64,000 nucleotides of DNA, taken from positions 181,688 through 245,687 of the forward strand of contig NZ_KB904332.1 of the NCBI RefSeq assembly GCF_000379965.1, written 5' to 3'. A model generated the notes under the pieces. That model did not search any database. It was given only the letters and a program-made list of their open reading frames with translations, and was not told where the DNA came from. The translations under genes and the position numbers were made by a program. Source of the stretch: Hoylesella nanceiensis DSM 19126 = JCM 15639. GTDB lineage: Bacteria; Bacteroidota; Bacteroidia; Bacteroidales; Bacteroidaceae. Shown in pieces: positions 1 to 8,527 of the stretch (its first letter is position 1; each line of letters begins with the position of its first letter).

Positions 1-1
1 A

Positions 2-1123
2 GAACTTGTCTTCTTCCGTGAAAACAACTTCGATATTCAAAAGAGAGCACAAGTGTTAGGAACCCTAACTCGCACTCATAAGGGCATTTGCGTTGCGGGA
101 ACACATGGCAAAACATCTACTTCTACGATGTGTGCACACATCCTTCACCAGAGTAATGTAGACTGTAACGCCTTTCTTGGAGGCATTTCGAAAGATTATG
201 GCACCAACTATATCTTATCAAAAGATAGCGAATACGTTGTAATCGAAGCCGATGAATTCGACAGAAGCTTTCATTGGTTGCATCCATATGCCACAGTTAT
301 CACCTCAACAGATCCCGATCACTTAGATATTTACGGAACTAAAGAGGCTTATTTGGAAAGCTTTCAACACTATACAACACTCATTCAACCAGGCGGTGCC
401 TTAATTATTAAGAAGGGATTGGAGATGACTCCTGCTGTAGTTGAAGGCGTTAAGGTGTATGAATATAGCGAGAATGAGGGTGATTTCCATGCTGAAAACA
501 TCAAAATAGAGAATGGAGAGATCACATTCGACTTCATTTCGCCCATCGAAAACGTGCCTAATATAAGATTAGGACAACCTGTTCCTATCAATATTGAGAA
601 TGGTGTGGCTGCAATGGCATTGGCTCAAATATGCGGTTGCACTGCAGATGAATTGCGATATGGTATGAGTTCGTATCACGGAGTGGTGAGACGATTCGAC
701 TTTAAGATAAAGAACGATAAGCATGTGCTGCTCTCTGACTACGCACATCACCCCAAAGAGATATACCAAAGCGCAAAAAGCTTAAAACAACTTTATAGCA
801 ATCGCAAAATAACTGCTATCTTCCAACCTCACCTTTACAGCAGAACTAAGGACTTTTATAAGGACTTTGCAGATGCTCTTAGCTTGTTGGACGAAGTCAT
901 TTTATGCGATATCTACCCTGCAAGGGAGCTTCCTATCGAAGGAGTTACAAGTAAGTTGATTTACGACTGCTTGAAAGATGGAGTTCAAAAGCAAATGATT
1001 CACAAAGAAGAGCTGCTCGACTTGGCTCGTGAACGTGACTTCGATGTGCTCGTAATATTAGGTGCTGGCGACATAGAAAGCTACATGCCACAGCTCACTA
1101 AAATAATAGAATCAAAAGAATAA
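2..1123 (+). CDS. murC: UDP-N-acetylmuramate--L-alanine ligase, 5'-truncated by window edge
   Basis: MurC adds L-alanine to UDP-MurNAc, the first step of the peptidoglycan stem peptide, in the cytoplasm using ATP. The reading frame is open from base 2, so the N-terminal Rossmann region lies outside the window. The ATP-binding P-loop (VAGTHGKTSTS) comes early. Next come the central Mur ligase region with EADEFDRSF and HPDH-like residues, and the C-terminal domain with DYAHHPKEI. It sits just before ftsQ, ftsA and ftsZ, the usual dcw-cluster order. The GTG at 53 is internal to the gene, not a start. Confidence 0.96.
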   Translation, partial: ELVFFRENNFDIQKRAQVLGTLTRTHKGICVAGTHGKTSTSTMCAHILHQSNVDCNAFLGGISKDYGTNYILSKDSEYVVIEADEFDRSFHWLHPYATVITSTDPDHLDIYGTKEAYLESFQHYTTLIQPGGALIIKKGLEMTPAVVEGVKVYEYSENEGDFHAENIKIENGEITFDFISPIENVPNIRLGQPVPINIENGVAAMALAQICGCTADELRYGMSSYHGVVRRFDFKIKNDKHVLLSDYAHHPKEIYQSAKSLKQLYSNRKITAIFQPHLYSRTKDFYKDFADALSLLDEVILCDIYPARELPIEGVTSKLIYDCLKDGVQKQMIHKEELLDLARERDFDVLVILGAGDIESYMPQLTKIIESKE

Positions 1124-1165
1124 ACCACATTATATAAATAAGGCATCAACCTCTTTTCGGTCAAT

Positions 1166-1954
1166 ATGCGAATAAATGTAAAGAAAATAGTAACCATTTT
1201 GCTCGATGTTGCATTGGCAGTGTATCTTGTTTTTGCGTTCACATCGTTCAATAAGCCCTACTCTACAACCACGACTTGCAATAAAGTGCAGATCAATGTT
1301 GCAGATGGTGCTACCAATGGGTTTATAGATGCCAAGGAAATAAAAGCGAGATTGCAAAAGAAAAAGCTTTTCCCGCTTGAACAACCAATGCGTTATATCG
1401 ATACAAGACGCATTGAAGAGATGCTTACAAAGAGCCCTTTCGTGAGTACAGCAGAATGTTATAAGACTCAAGAGGGACACGTAAACATCACCATTACACA
1501 ACGAATGCCAGTGGTAAGAATAAAGGCTCAGAACGGAGATGACTATTATGTGGACGACAAAGACTGCATAATGCCCAACTCACATTACACCTCTGACCTG
1601 ATCATTGCAACGGGACCAATCACTCGTTCGTTTGCTCAAAGATACATTTCGCCTATGAGCCGCACTATCATTAGTAACGAACTATGGCAGAATCTCGTTG
1701 AGCAAATCAATGTATTACCCAACAATGGCATCGAAATCATACCAAGAATAGGCGACCACATCATCTATCTTGGTCAGATTCCAGAAAGTAGAAGTCGTGA
1801 AAAACGAGAACTATTGATAAAGAATTTTATTGATAAAAAGCTGTCAAGACTAGAGAAATTCTATAAATATGGATTGTCTCAAGCAGGCTGGAACAAATAT
1901 TCTTATATCAATTTAGAGTTTGACAACCAAATTATTTGTAAGAAACGAATTTAG
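1166..1954 (+). CDS. ftsQ: Cell division protein FtsQ
   Basis: A 262-residue bitopic membrane protein. It has a short basic cytoplasmic N-terminus, one transmembrane helix (about residues 8-26, VTILLDVALAVYLVFAF) and a periplasmic part with a POTRA/FtsQ-like region. FtsQ links early and late divisome proteins. Assignment rests on position between murC and ftsA, size and topology; the sequence is weakly conserved, as is usual for Bacteroidetes FtsQ. It starts 42 bp after murC and ends 21 bp before ftsA, consistent with one operon. Confidence 0.88.
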   Translation: MRINVKKIVTILLDVALAVYLVFAFTSFNKPYSTTTTCNKVQINVADGATNGFIDAKEIKARLQKKKLFPLEQPMRYIDTRRIEEMLTKSPFVSTAECYKTQEGHVNITITQRMPVVRIKAQNGDDYYVDDKDCIMPNSHYTSDLIIATGPITRSFAQRYISPMSRTIISNELWQNLVEQINVLPNNGIEIIPRIGDHIIYLGQIPESRSREKRELLIKNFIDKKLSRLEKFYKYGLSQAGWNKYSYINLEFDNQIICKKRI

Positions 1955-1975
1955 AAAATACAACGAAATACAGTT

Positions 1976-3430
1976 ATGGCAAAGGAATTTATTGTAGCAA
2001 TAGAATTAGGGTCAACCAATATTATTGGTGTTGCTGGCAAGAAAAACATAGATGGAAGCATCTCAATTCTTTCAGTAATCAAAGAAGACTCCACCTCATG
2101 TATCAACAAAGGAGTGGTGTATAACATTGACAAAACCGTGCAATGTTTAACCAATATTATCAAGCGTTTAGAGACATCTTTAAAGGCTAAGGTGGCTCAA
2201 GTGTATGTTGGTGTAGGCGGACAAAGCATTAGAAGTGTCAAGAACACATTGATTAAAGAACTTCCTTTAGATACTGTTGTAACCTTAGACATGGTAAATG
2301 AGCTAATGGATGAAAACAGAAACATGACTTATCCCGCACAAGAAGTCCTCGATGCGATAACTCAAGAATATAAAGTTGATGCACAATATCAGCTCGACCC
2401 CGTTGGTATTCAGTGCACAAGACTCGAAGCAAACCTATTAAATATATTGTGGAAGAAATCTTTTTACCGCAATCTTAATAAGTGTTTCGATAATGCAGGT
2501 ATCGCAATTGCAGAGATGTACCTTGCTCCTTTGGCTCTTGCCGACAGCGTTTTAACCGACGTAGAGAAGCGAGTTGGCTGTGTTTTAGTTGACTTAGGTG
2601 CTGAAACTACAACCGTTTCAGTGTACTATCGCAACATACTTCGCCATTTAGCTGTTATCCCATTGGGTGGAAATAACATCACAATAGACATCGCATCACT
2701 TCAGATGGACGATGAAAATGCAGAGAAGATGAAGCGCAAATATGCTTCGGCTTACACTGATAGTAAAGACATAGACGAGAACTTAAAGTATTCAATTGAT
2801 GAAGACAGACAAGTTGATAGCAAGACATTCATCGAGATTGTAGAAGCTCGTTTAGAAGAAATTATAAAGAATGTGTGGTACCAAGTGCCTAGCGAATACA
2901 CCGATAAGCTATTAGGTGGATTCATAATTACAGGTGGAGTATCTAACATGAAGAACATAGAAAAGGCGTTTAAGCAACACACTGGAGTTGATAAGATAAG
3001 AATTGCCAACTTTGTTCAAGAGACAATTAACTCAAATATTCCTGAAATCACAGCACACGACGCAACAATGAACACCGTATTAGGATTGATTGCTAAAGGC
3101 GATATGAATTGTGCTGGCGACGAACTAACAAGCGATTTATTCGCAAAAGAAAATAACACAGAAACCACTTCTACTGTTGTTGAGGCACCAAAGGCACCTC
3201 GTTCAATAACTGAAACACAGGGAAGAGGTGTTGTTCCTACTGAAGCTGAGAAACAAAAGGCTGAAGAAGAGGCAAGAAGAAAGCGTGAAGAAGAAGAAGC
3301 TGAACAAAGAGCTAGAGAGGAAGAAGAACGCAGATTAGAAGAAGAAAAGCGTAAGAATAGTCCTTTAAACAAGCTATTCAGAAAGACAAAGAGTTTCTTC
3401 GATCAGATAATGAAAGAAGAAGGAGAGTAA
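1976..3430 (+). CDS. ftsA: Cell division protein FtsA
   Basis: An actin-like ATPase that tethers FtsZ to the inner membrane. The N-terminus carries the phosphate-1-type motif (AIELGSTNIIGVAG). Further on are the phosphate-2 region (VLVDLGAETTTVSVY) and the adenosine-type region (GGFIITGGVSNM). At 484 residues it is longer than E. coli FtsA because of a charged, Glu/Arg-rich, probably coiled-coil insert at about 415-465. It ends in an amphipathic tail (LNKLFRKTKSFFDQIM), the expected membrane-targeting helix. Lies 39 bp before ftsZ. Confidence 0.96.
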   Translation: MAKEFIVAIELGSTNIIGVAGKKNIDGSISILSVIKEDSTSCINKGVVYNIDKTVQCLTNIIKRLETSLKAKVAQVYVGVGGQSIRSVKNTLIKELPLDTVVTLDMVNELMDENRNMTYPAQEVLDAITQEYKVDAQYQLDPVGIQCTRLEANLLNILWKKSFYRNLNKCFDNAGIAIAEMYLAPLALADSVLTDVEKRVGCVLVDLGAETTTVSVYYRNILRHLAVIPLGGNNITIDIASLQMDDENAEKMKRKYASAYTDSKDIDENLKYSIDEDRQVDSKTFIEIVEARLEEIIKNVWYQVPSEYTDKLLGGFIITGGVSNMKNIEKAFKQHTGVDKIRIANFVQETINSNIPEITAHDATMNTVLGLIAKGDMNCAGDELTSDLFAKENNTETTSTVVEAPKAPRSITETQGRGVVPTEAEKQKAEEEARRKREEEEAEQRAREEEERRLEEEKRKNSPLNKLFRKTKSFFDQIMKEEGE

Positions 3431-3469
3431 GAGAACAAGCAGATTTAACGTTTTTAATGCACAAAGAAT

Positions 3470-4804
3470 ATGGCAGATAACGCATTTAACGACAGCGGAA
3501 GAGTAGAATTTATATCAGCTAAGAAGGCTAAAAGTATAATAAAAGTAATTGGTGTTGGAGGTGGAGGCGGTAACGCTGTAAACCACATGTATAGAGAAGG
3601 AATCCACGATGTAACCTTCTTGGTTTGCAACACCGACCGACAAGCACTCGAAGACTCACCCATTCCAGACAGACTTCAATTGGGAGACGAAGGTTTGGGA
3701 GCAGGAACTAATCCTATAAAGGGTCGTACCGAGGCTGAAAACAGCATCGAACAAATCCGTGCAAAGCTAAGCGATGGCACCAAGATGGTATTTATCACCG
3801 CCGGAATGGGTGGTGGAACTGGTACAGGTGCTGGTCCTATCGTAGCGAAAGTAAGTAAGGAAATGGACATTCTTACAGTGGGAATCGTCACCATTCCATT
3901 TATTTTCGAGGGTGCAAAGAAAATCGATCAAGCTTTAGATGGTGTGGAAGAGATGGCTAAAAACGTTGATGCTCTTTTGGTTATCAACAACGAACGCCTC
4001 AGAGAAATATACCCTTCGCTTGGTGTTTTAGATGCTTTTGGAAAGGCAGACGACACTCTTAGCATCGCAGCACGAAGCATTGCAGAGATAATCACAGAAC
4101 ATGGTATTATCAATGTCGACTTCCAAGACGTTAAAAACGTATTGAGAGAAGGCGGAGTAGCTATCATGAGTACTGGTTATGGCGAAGGTGAAGGCAGATT
4201 AAGAAAGGCTATTGAAGATGCACTTAACTCGCCTCTACTCAACGATAACGACATCTATAACTCAAAGAAAATCCTTTTAAGCATCAAGATTAGTGACGAC
4301 AAGGACGAAAAGACCAAATTCACTATGGAAGAGATGAACGAGGTTCACGAGTTTATGGGTAAGATTACAGGCGACTATGAGTCGAAGTTTGGATTGTCTG
4401 TAGATCCTGAATTGGGCGAAAAAGTAAAGGTTACCATTCTTGCAACGGGCTTCGGTATGAAAGATATCGATGTTGTTGAGAACCATATGAACAAGAAAGA
4501 AGCTCAAGAAGAGGCTATCAACAACGCCAAAAAGCAACAAGAAGTGGCTCAAAAGATGATGCTCAGAGGTAAGTATTACGGCGGAGATGTGGCGCACAGA
4601 AATGCAAAACGCAATTTCAACGTGTTCCTATTCGATTCTGAAGACTTATCAAATGAAGAGATTATCCTTGAAGTAGAGAAGATACCAACCTACAAACGTA
4701 GTATCAAAGCACTCGAAGACATTCGTCGTAAGCTAAAAAAAGAGCCTACAAACGATAACAACGATGGCCAAGAACCTATACAAGGGCTCATCACATTTGC
4801 ATAA
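3470..4804 (+). CDS. ftsZ: Cell division protein FtsZ
   Basis: Tubulin-like GTPase that forms the Z ring. The nucleotide-binding loop (GVGGGGGNAVNHM) lies near residue 26 and the tubulin signature (GGGTGTGAGP) near 114. The T7-loop and H8 region (NVDFQDVKNVL) follows. A likely conserved C-terminal peptide (EVEKIPTYKR, about 401-410) is followed by an unusual extra 34 residues ending in GLITFA. Length is 444. Last of the division genes here; a GatB/YqeY-domain gene follows after 30 bp. Confidence 0.98.
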   Translation: MADNAFNDSGRVEFISAKKAKSIIKVIGVGGGGGNAVNHMYREGIHDVTFLVCNTDRQALEDSPIPDRLQLGDEGLGAGTNPIKGRTEAENSIEQIRAKLSDGTKMVFITAGMGGGTGTGAGPIVAKVSKEMDILTVGIVTIPFIFEGAKKIDQALDGVEEMAKNVDALLVINNERLREIYPSLGVLDAFGKADDTLSIAARSIAEIITEHGIINVDFQDVKNVLREGGVAIMSTGYGEGEGRLRKAIEDALNSPLLNDNDIYNSKKILLSIKISDDKDEKTKFTMEEMNEVHEFMGKITGDYESKFGLSVDPELGEKVKVTILATGFGMKDIDVVENHMNKKEAQEEAINNAKKQQEVAQKMMLRGKYYGGDVAHRNAKRNFNVFLFDSEDLSNEEIILEVEKIPTYKRSIKALEDIRRKLKKEPTNDNNDGQEPIQGLITFA

Positions 4805-4834
4805 ATAAGAACGTAAAATATCAATTATAGAGAT

Positions 4835-5284
4835 ATGGAACTATTCGAACAAATCAGCAATGACATTAAAGACGCAATGAAAGCACGTGACAAAGTGCGC
4901 TTAGAAACATTGCGTAACATTAAGAAAGTGTTCCTTGAAGCAAAGACAGCACCTGGTGCAAACGATCAATTAAGCGATGCAGATGCTCTTAAAATACTTC
5001 AGAAACTTGCTAAACAAGGCAAAGAATCTGCCGCAACTTTCACTCAGTCGGGTCGTGAAGACTTAGCTGCTCACGAAATAGAACAGGTGAAAGTGATCGA
5101 AGCATACTTGCCTAAGCCTCTTTCTAACGAAGAGATTGAGAAGATAGTAGCTAACATTATCAGCGAAACAGGGGCACAAGGTATGAAAGATATGGGCAAA
5201 GTGATGGGACAAGCAAGCAAACAAATGGCTGGAAAAGCAGAGGGTGGAACCATCTCTACCATCGTTAAGAAGTTGCTTTCTTAA
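4835..5284 (+). CDS. GatB/YqeY domain-containing protein
   Basis: A 149-residue protein of the YqeY family, related to the tail domain of amidotransferase subunit GatB that contacts tRNA. Typical family features are an N-terminal helical segment (MELFEQISNDIKDAMKARDKVRLETLRNI) and a C-terminal region (GAQGMKDMGKVMGQASKQM). The cellular role is not established; a link to tRNA-dependent amidation is only suggested by homology. It lies 30 bp after ftsZ and is followed by a terminator, so it probably closes the operon. Confidence 0.92.
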   Translation: MELFEQISNDIKDAMKARDKVRLETLRNIKKVFLEAKTAPGANDQLSDADALKILQKLAKQGKESAATFTQSGREDLAAHEIEQVKVIEAYLPKPLSNEEIEKIVANIISETGAQGMKDMGKVMGQASKQMAGKAEGGTISTIVKKLLS

Positions 5285-5341
5285 TCGTTTCGAAGCACAA
5301 TAACGCCTCAGCAACAATGTTTGCAGGCACATAATATCATT

Positions 5342-5378
5342 AAACTCCAATGCACTCCGTGTGTTGGAGTTTCTTTTT
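5342..5378 (+). terminator. Rho-independent terminator after the ftsZ operon
   Basis: Inverted repeat AAACTCCAA / TTGGAGTTT with a 13-base loop, followed by TCTTTTTAT. It lies 58 bp after the YqeY-domain gene. Confidence 0.8.
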
Positions 5379-5390
5379 ATCCCTCAAAAA

Positions 5391-5470
5391 GCAGTGCTTT
5401 TACGGTTCAATTGCATTGCTTTTTGCACCCAATATCAATGCTTTTCCAAGCCAATAACATCGCTTTTACT
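5391..5470. repeat. 22-bp-period intergenic repeat array A
   Basis: The core GCTTTT (complement AAAAGC) starts at 5396, 5418, 5440 and 5462, exactly 22 bp apart each time, with ATTG/ATCA-type sequence before each. The first unit is part of a near-palindrome, AAAAGCAGTGCTTTT. The array begins 13 bp after a terminator. Together with the terminator and a promoter candidate it fills the gap 5285-5683. Confidence 0.75.
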
Positions 5471-5547
5471 TTCAACCTGCATAAGTCTTTGACTTACATA
5501 ACAAGAAAATGAATTGCAAAGCGATGAGTTATGTAATGTTTTTTTTG

Positions 5548-5555
5548 TACTTTTG
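5548..5555 (+). promoter_or_regulatory. Possible -7 box upstream of the PASTA gene
   Basis: TACTTTTG fits the Bacteroidetes TAnnTTTG -7 consensus and lies about 130 bp before the chosen PASTA gene start. No clear TTG-type -33 element is seen at the expected spacing, so this is weak. Confidence 0.4.
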
Positions 5556-5683
5556 CAAAGAAGAGGCGCCACCTATTTATATAATAGCACGCACCCTTGC
5601 AGTTCACTCGTTATGAGATACCTCACTATAAACAAAACCATCTGAAACGTGTGGACATCATTTTGCAAACGAAAAAGAAACAA

Positions 5684-6343
5684 ATGAAATCGTCAGAATT
5701 TATAGGTAAGTTTAAAAGTAGATATCTTTGGCTCAACATTCTCGGTATGATAGCCGTGGTATTGATTTGCATTTTTGGCTTGAAATATGGCTTATCGATC
5801 TACACTCATCATGGAGAAGCCATCACAGTGCCTCATCTTAAGTTTAAATCTTATCAAGAAGCAGAAGCTCAACTCAAGCGTTTAGGACTTGAATTGCAGG
5901 TAGTAGACACTGGTTATATCAAAACCTTGCCTGCTGATTGTATCCTCGAACAAATCCCCAAGGGTGGCGAAAGGGTCAAATCAGGTCGCATCATCTACCT
6001 CACCATCAACTCTTCTAAATCACCAACAATCACTCTTCCCGACGTAATCGACAACAGTTCGCTCCGTGAAGCAATGGCCAAATTGCAGTCAATGGGCTTT
6101 AAGCTCACTGCACCTAAGCAGGTTCCCGGTGAGAAAGACTGGGTCTATGGCATCATGGTAGGCGACAAAAGCGTTGTAGCAGGCGAGAAAATTCCTGTAG
6201 ATAAACCGCTAACTATTATGGTTGGGAATGGTATGCGCAGTGCAAGTGATAGTGTAAGCTATGTTGAACCCATATATCGTAACAACAATTCAGGCAGTAA
6301 TGACGTCGATGATTTCGAAGAAGTGTCTGTCCCTGGCGAGTAA
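5684..6343 (+). CDS. PASTA domain-containing membrane protein
   Basis: A 219-residue protein with a short cytoplasmic N-terminus, one transmembrane helix (about residues 18-40, LNILGMIAVVLICIFGLKYGL) and extracytoplasmic PASTA-like repeats (TVPHLKFKSYQEAEAQLKRLGLEL, shortened here to VPHLKFKSYQEAEAQL; then LPDVIDNSSLREAMAKLQSMG). PASTA domains bind muropeptides or beta-lactams in other proteins. No kinase or transpeptidase domain is attached. I chose ATG 5684 over the in-frame TTG at 5597 because the latter would add 29 residues with no signal features. Next to RluD and Ddl genes, a common Bacteroidetes order. Confidence 0.87.
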   Translation: MKSSEFIGKFKSRYLWLNILGMIAVVLICIFGLKYGLSIYTHHGEAITVPHLKFKSYQEAEAQLKRLGLELQVVDTGYIKTLPADCILEQIPKGGERVKSGRIIYLTINSSKSPTITLPDVIDNSSLREAMAKLQSMGFKLTAPKQVPGEKDWVYGIMVGDKSVVAGEKIPVDKPLTIMVGNGMRSASDSVSYVEPIYRNNNSGSNDVDDFEEVSVPGE

Positions 6344-6390
6344 TTTGCCAAAGAGAAGTTGCGATATCATCAAACAAAAACATTTTATTT

Positions 6391-7467
6391 GTGATTAAAG
6401 ACGAAAATATTTCAATAGATAACGACGAGCTATTAGAAGACGAAGATCAACAACTTTACGAACATTTTCGCATCGTTGCCGACGAAGGTCAGAAGCCTTT
6501 GCGAGTGGATAAGTTTATGTTCGAAAAGCTTCAACATAGTAGTCGAAACAGAATTCAAAAGGCTGCAGAGGCTGGTTTCGTGCATGTGAACGACCAACCA
6601 GTGAAGAGTAACTATAAAATTCGTCCCAACGACGTGGTTACTTTGATGCTCGATCGCCCCCGACACGATAACACTATCGAGGCAGAGGACATTCCTTTGG
6701 ATATTGTTTACGAAGATACTGAATTGCTTGTAGTGAACAAACCTGCTGGACTTGTGGTGCACCCAGGTGTGGGAAACTTTCATGGTACGCTGATAAATGC
6801 CGTTGCATGGCACATGAAAGACGATAAAAACTTCGACGCAAACAGTCCTGAAGTGGGCTTGGTGCATCGCATCGACAAGGATACAAGTGGTTTATTGGTG
6901 GTGGCAAAGACTCCTAATGCCAAAACAAAGTTAGGTGTTCAGTTCTTTAATAAAACCACTACACGAAGCTATAAGGCTCTTGTTTGGGGACATATCGCTG
7001 AAGATGAGGGCAGAATTGAAGGCAACATCGGTCGTGATCCCAAAGATCGTCAACGCATGACTGTATTCTCTCCCGACTCAGGAATAGGCAAACCGGCCGT
7101 TACTCACTATAAAGTTCTCGAGCGTTTTGGCTACACTACGCTCATTGAGTGTATCTTAGAGACTGGAAGAACGCACCAAATACGTGCTCATATGAAGCAT
7201 ATCGGTCACCCATTGTTTGGAGATGAACGCTATGGAGGTAAGGAAATACTTCGTGGTAACAGAAGTTCAAGCTACAAATCGTTTGTTCAAAACTGCTTTA
7301 ATATATGCAATAGACAAGCACTTCACGCACAAACACTGGGTTTTGTGCACCCTTCTACTCAAAAAGAATGTTACTTTACATCGCCATTGCCTGAAGATTT
7401 AGACACAATGTTAAACAAATGGCGTGTGTATATAGAAGGAACTAATAACGATACTTTCAATAATTGA
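6391..7467 (+). CDS. rluD: RluD-family 23S rRNA pseudouridine synthase
   Basis: A 358-residue enzyme that converts uridine to pseudouridine in large-subunit rRNA. An S4-like RNA-binding domain lies at about 37-95 (LRVDKFMFEKLQ...GFVHVND). The RluA/RluD catalytic domain follows, with the active-site motif HRIDKDTSGLLVVAK, whose Asp is catalytic. The GRTHQIRAHM motif is also present. It starts with GTG. An acidic N-terminal stretch of about 25 residues precedes the S4 domain. RluD specificity (helix 69) is inferred from the S4 fusion, not shown. Confidence 0.9.
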   Translation: MIKDENISIDNDELLEDEDQQLYEHFRIVADEGQKPLRVDKFMFEKLQHSSRNRIQKAAEAGFVHVNDQPVKSNYKIRPNDVVTLMLDRPRHDNTIEAEDIPLDIVYEDTELLVVNKPAGLVVHPGVGNFHGTLINAVAWHMKDDKNFDANSPEVGLVHRIDKDTSGLLVVAKTPNAKTKLGVQFFNKTTTRSYKALVWGHIAEDEGRIEGNIGRDPKDRQRMTVFSPDSGIGKPAVTHYKVLERFGYTTLIECILETGRTHQIRAHMKHIGHPLFGDERYGGKEILRGNRSSSYKSFVQNCFNICNRQALHAQTLGFVHPSTQKECYFTSPLPEDLDTMLNKWRVYIEGTNNDTFNN

Positions 7468-7487
7468 AAAACAAAGAATAAGCAAAA

Positions 7488-8486
7488 ATGACTCAAAAAA
7501 GAAATATTGCCATTGTATGTGGTGGCTACTCATCAGAACACGAGGTATCTTTACGCTCGGCACAAGGTATTTATTCGTTCTTCGATAAAGAGCGTTACAA
7601 CGTTTATATCGTTGAAATCAGTAAAGAAGCATGGTGGGTGAACGTTGAAGAAAACCAACAACTGCCAATTGATAAGAACGACTTCTCGTTTGAGTTAAAT
7701 GGCAATAAGGTGGCATTCGATTATGCTTACATCACGATTCACGGCACTCCTGGTGAGAATGGACTACTTCAAGGCTACTTTGATATGATTCAATTGCCCT
7801 ACTCTACCTCTGGTGTTTTGGTGGAAGCAATGACCTTTAACAAGTTTGTTTTGAACAATTACCTTCGTGGTTTTGGCTATAATGTGGCTAAAAGTATGGT
7901 AGTTTACAAAGACGAAGCACACAAAATAAACGCAGAAAAGATTGAGAGTGAACTCGGAATGCCTTGCTTTATTAAGCCAGCAGCCGACGGTTCGAGCTTT
8001 GGAGTATCGAAAGTGAAGACCAAAAGCGATATTCCTGCTGCCTTAGAGCTTGCCTTTAACGAAAGCAATGAGGTGATGATTGAAAGCTTTTTACAAGGAA
8101 CTGAAATCTCAATAGGCTGCTATGCCACTAAAGAAGGATTGGTTTCGCTTCCTGCAACCGAAGTAGTTACAGAGAATGAGTTCTTCGATTACAACGCAAA
8201 ATACAACGGACAGGTGCAAGAAATCACCCCTGCTCGCCTTCAACCAGACACTGCAGAGCGTGTAGCTAACCAAGTAAAGGAAATCTATTCGCTATTACGT
8301 TGCAACGGAATTATACGTATTGACTACATCATTAGCAAGGATTCAGAAGGCAATGACGTTCTCAATCTATTGGAAATCAACACCACTCCTGGTATGACTG
8401 CAACAAGTTTCATTCCTCAACAGGTGCGTGCTGCAGGCTTAAACATGACTGATGTGCTTACAAACATCGTAGAACGTCAATTCTAA
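7488..8486 (+). CDS. ddl: D-alanine--D-alanine ligase
   Basis: An ATP-grasp enzyme that joins two D-alanines for the peptidoglycan precursor. The N-terminal motif IVCGGYSSEHEVSLRSA is typical of Ddl. Others are HGTPGENGLLQGYFDM, the ATP-grasp segment CFIKPAADGSSFGVSKV and the metal-binding end region LLEINTTPGMTATSFIPQQ. Length (332) fits the family. It lies 20 bp after the rluD-type gene and probably shares its transcript. Confidence 0.96.
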   Translation: MTQKRNIAIVCGGYSSEHEVSLRSAQGIYSFFDKERYNVYIVEISKEAWWVNVEENQQLPIDKNDFSFELNGNKVAFDYAYITIHGTPGENGLLQGYFDMIQLPYSTSGVLVEAMTFNKFVLNNYLRGFGYNVAKSMVVYKDEAHKINAEKIESELGMPCFIKPAADGSSFGVSKVKTKSDIPAALELAFNESNEVMIESFLQGTEISIGCYATKEGLVSLPATEVVTENEFFDYNAKYNGQVQEITPARLQPDTAERVANQVKEIYSLLRCNGIIRIDYIISKDSEGNDVLNLLEINTTPGMTATSFIPQQVRAAGLNMTDVLTNIVERQF

Positions 8487-8527
8487 AACATAACATTTTC
8501 ATCTTAAACATCAAATACTTTAAAGAT

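Noticed and set aside
1130-1501. Minus-strand ORF opposite ftsQ
   Set aside because: It lies wholly antisense to a well-placed division gene and has no family features.
5321-5512. Plus-strand ORF of 63 codons after the YqeY-domain gene
   Set aside because: It covers a terminator and repeat array A; not a gene.
5597-5683. Upstream TTG start for the PASTA protein
   Set aside because: It would place 29 polar residues before the membrane helix; the ATG at 5684 has an A-rich upstream region and a normal topology.
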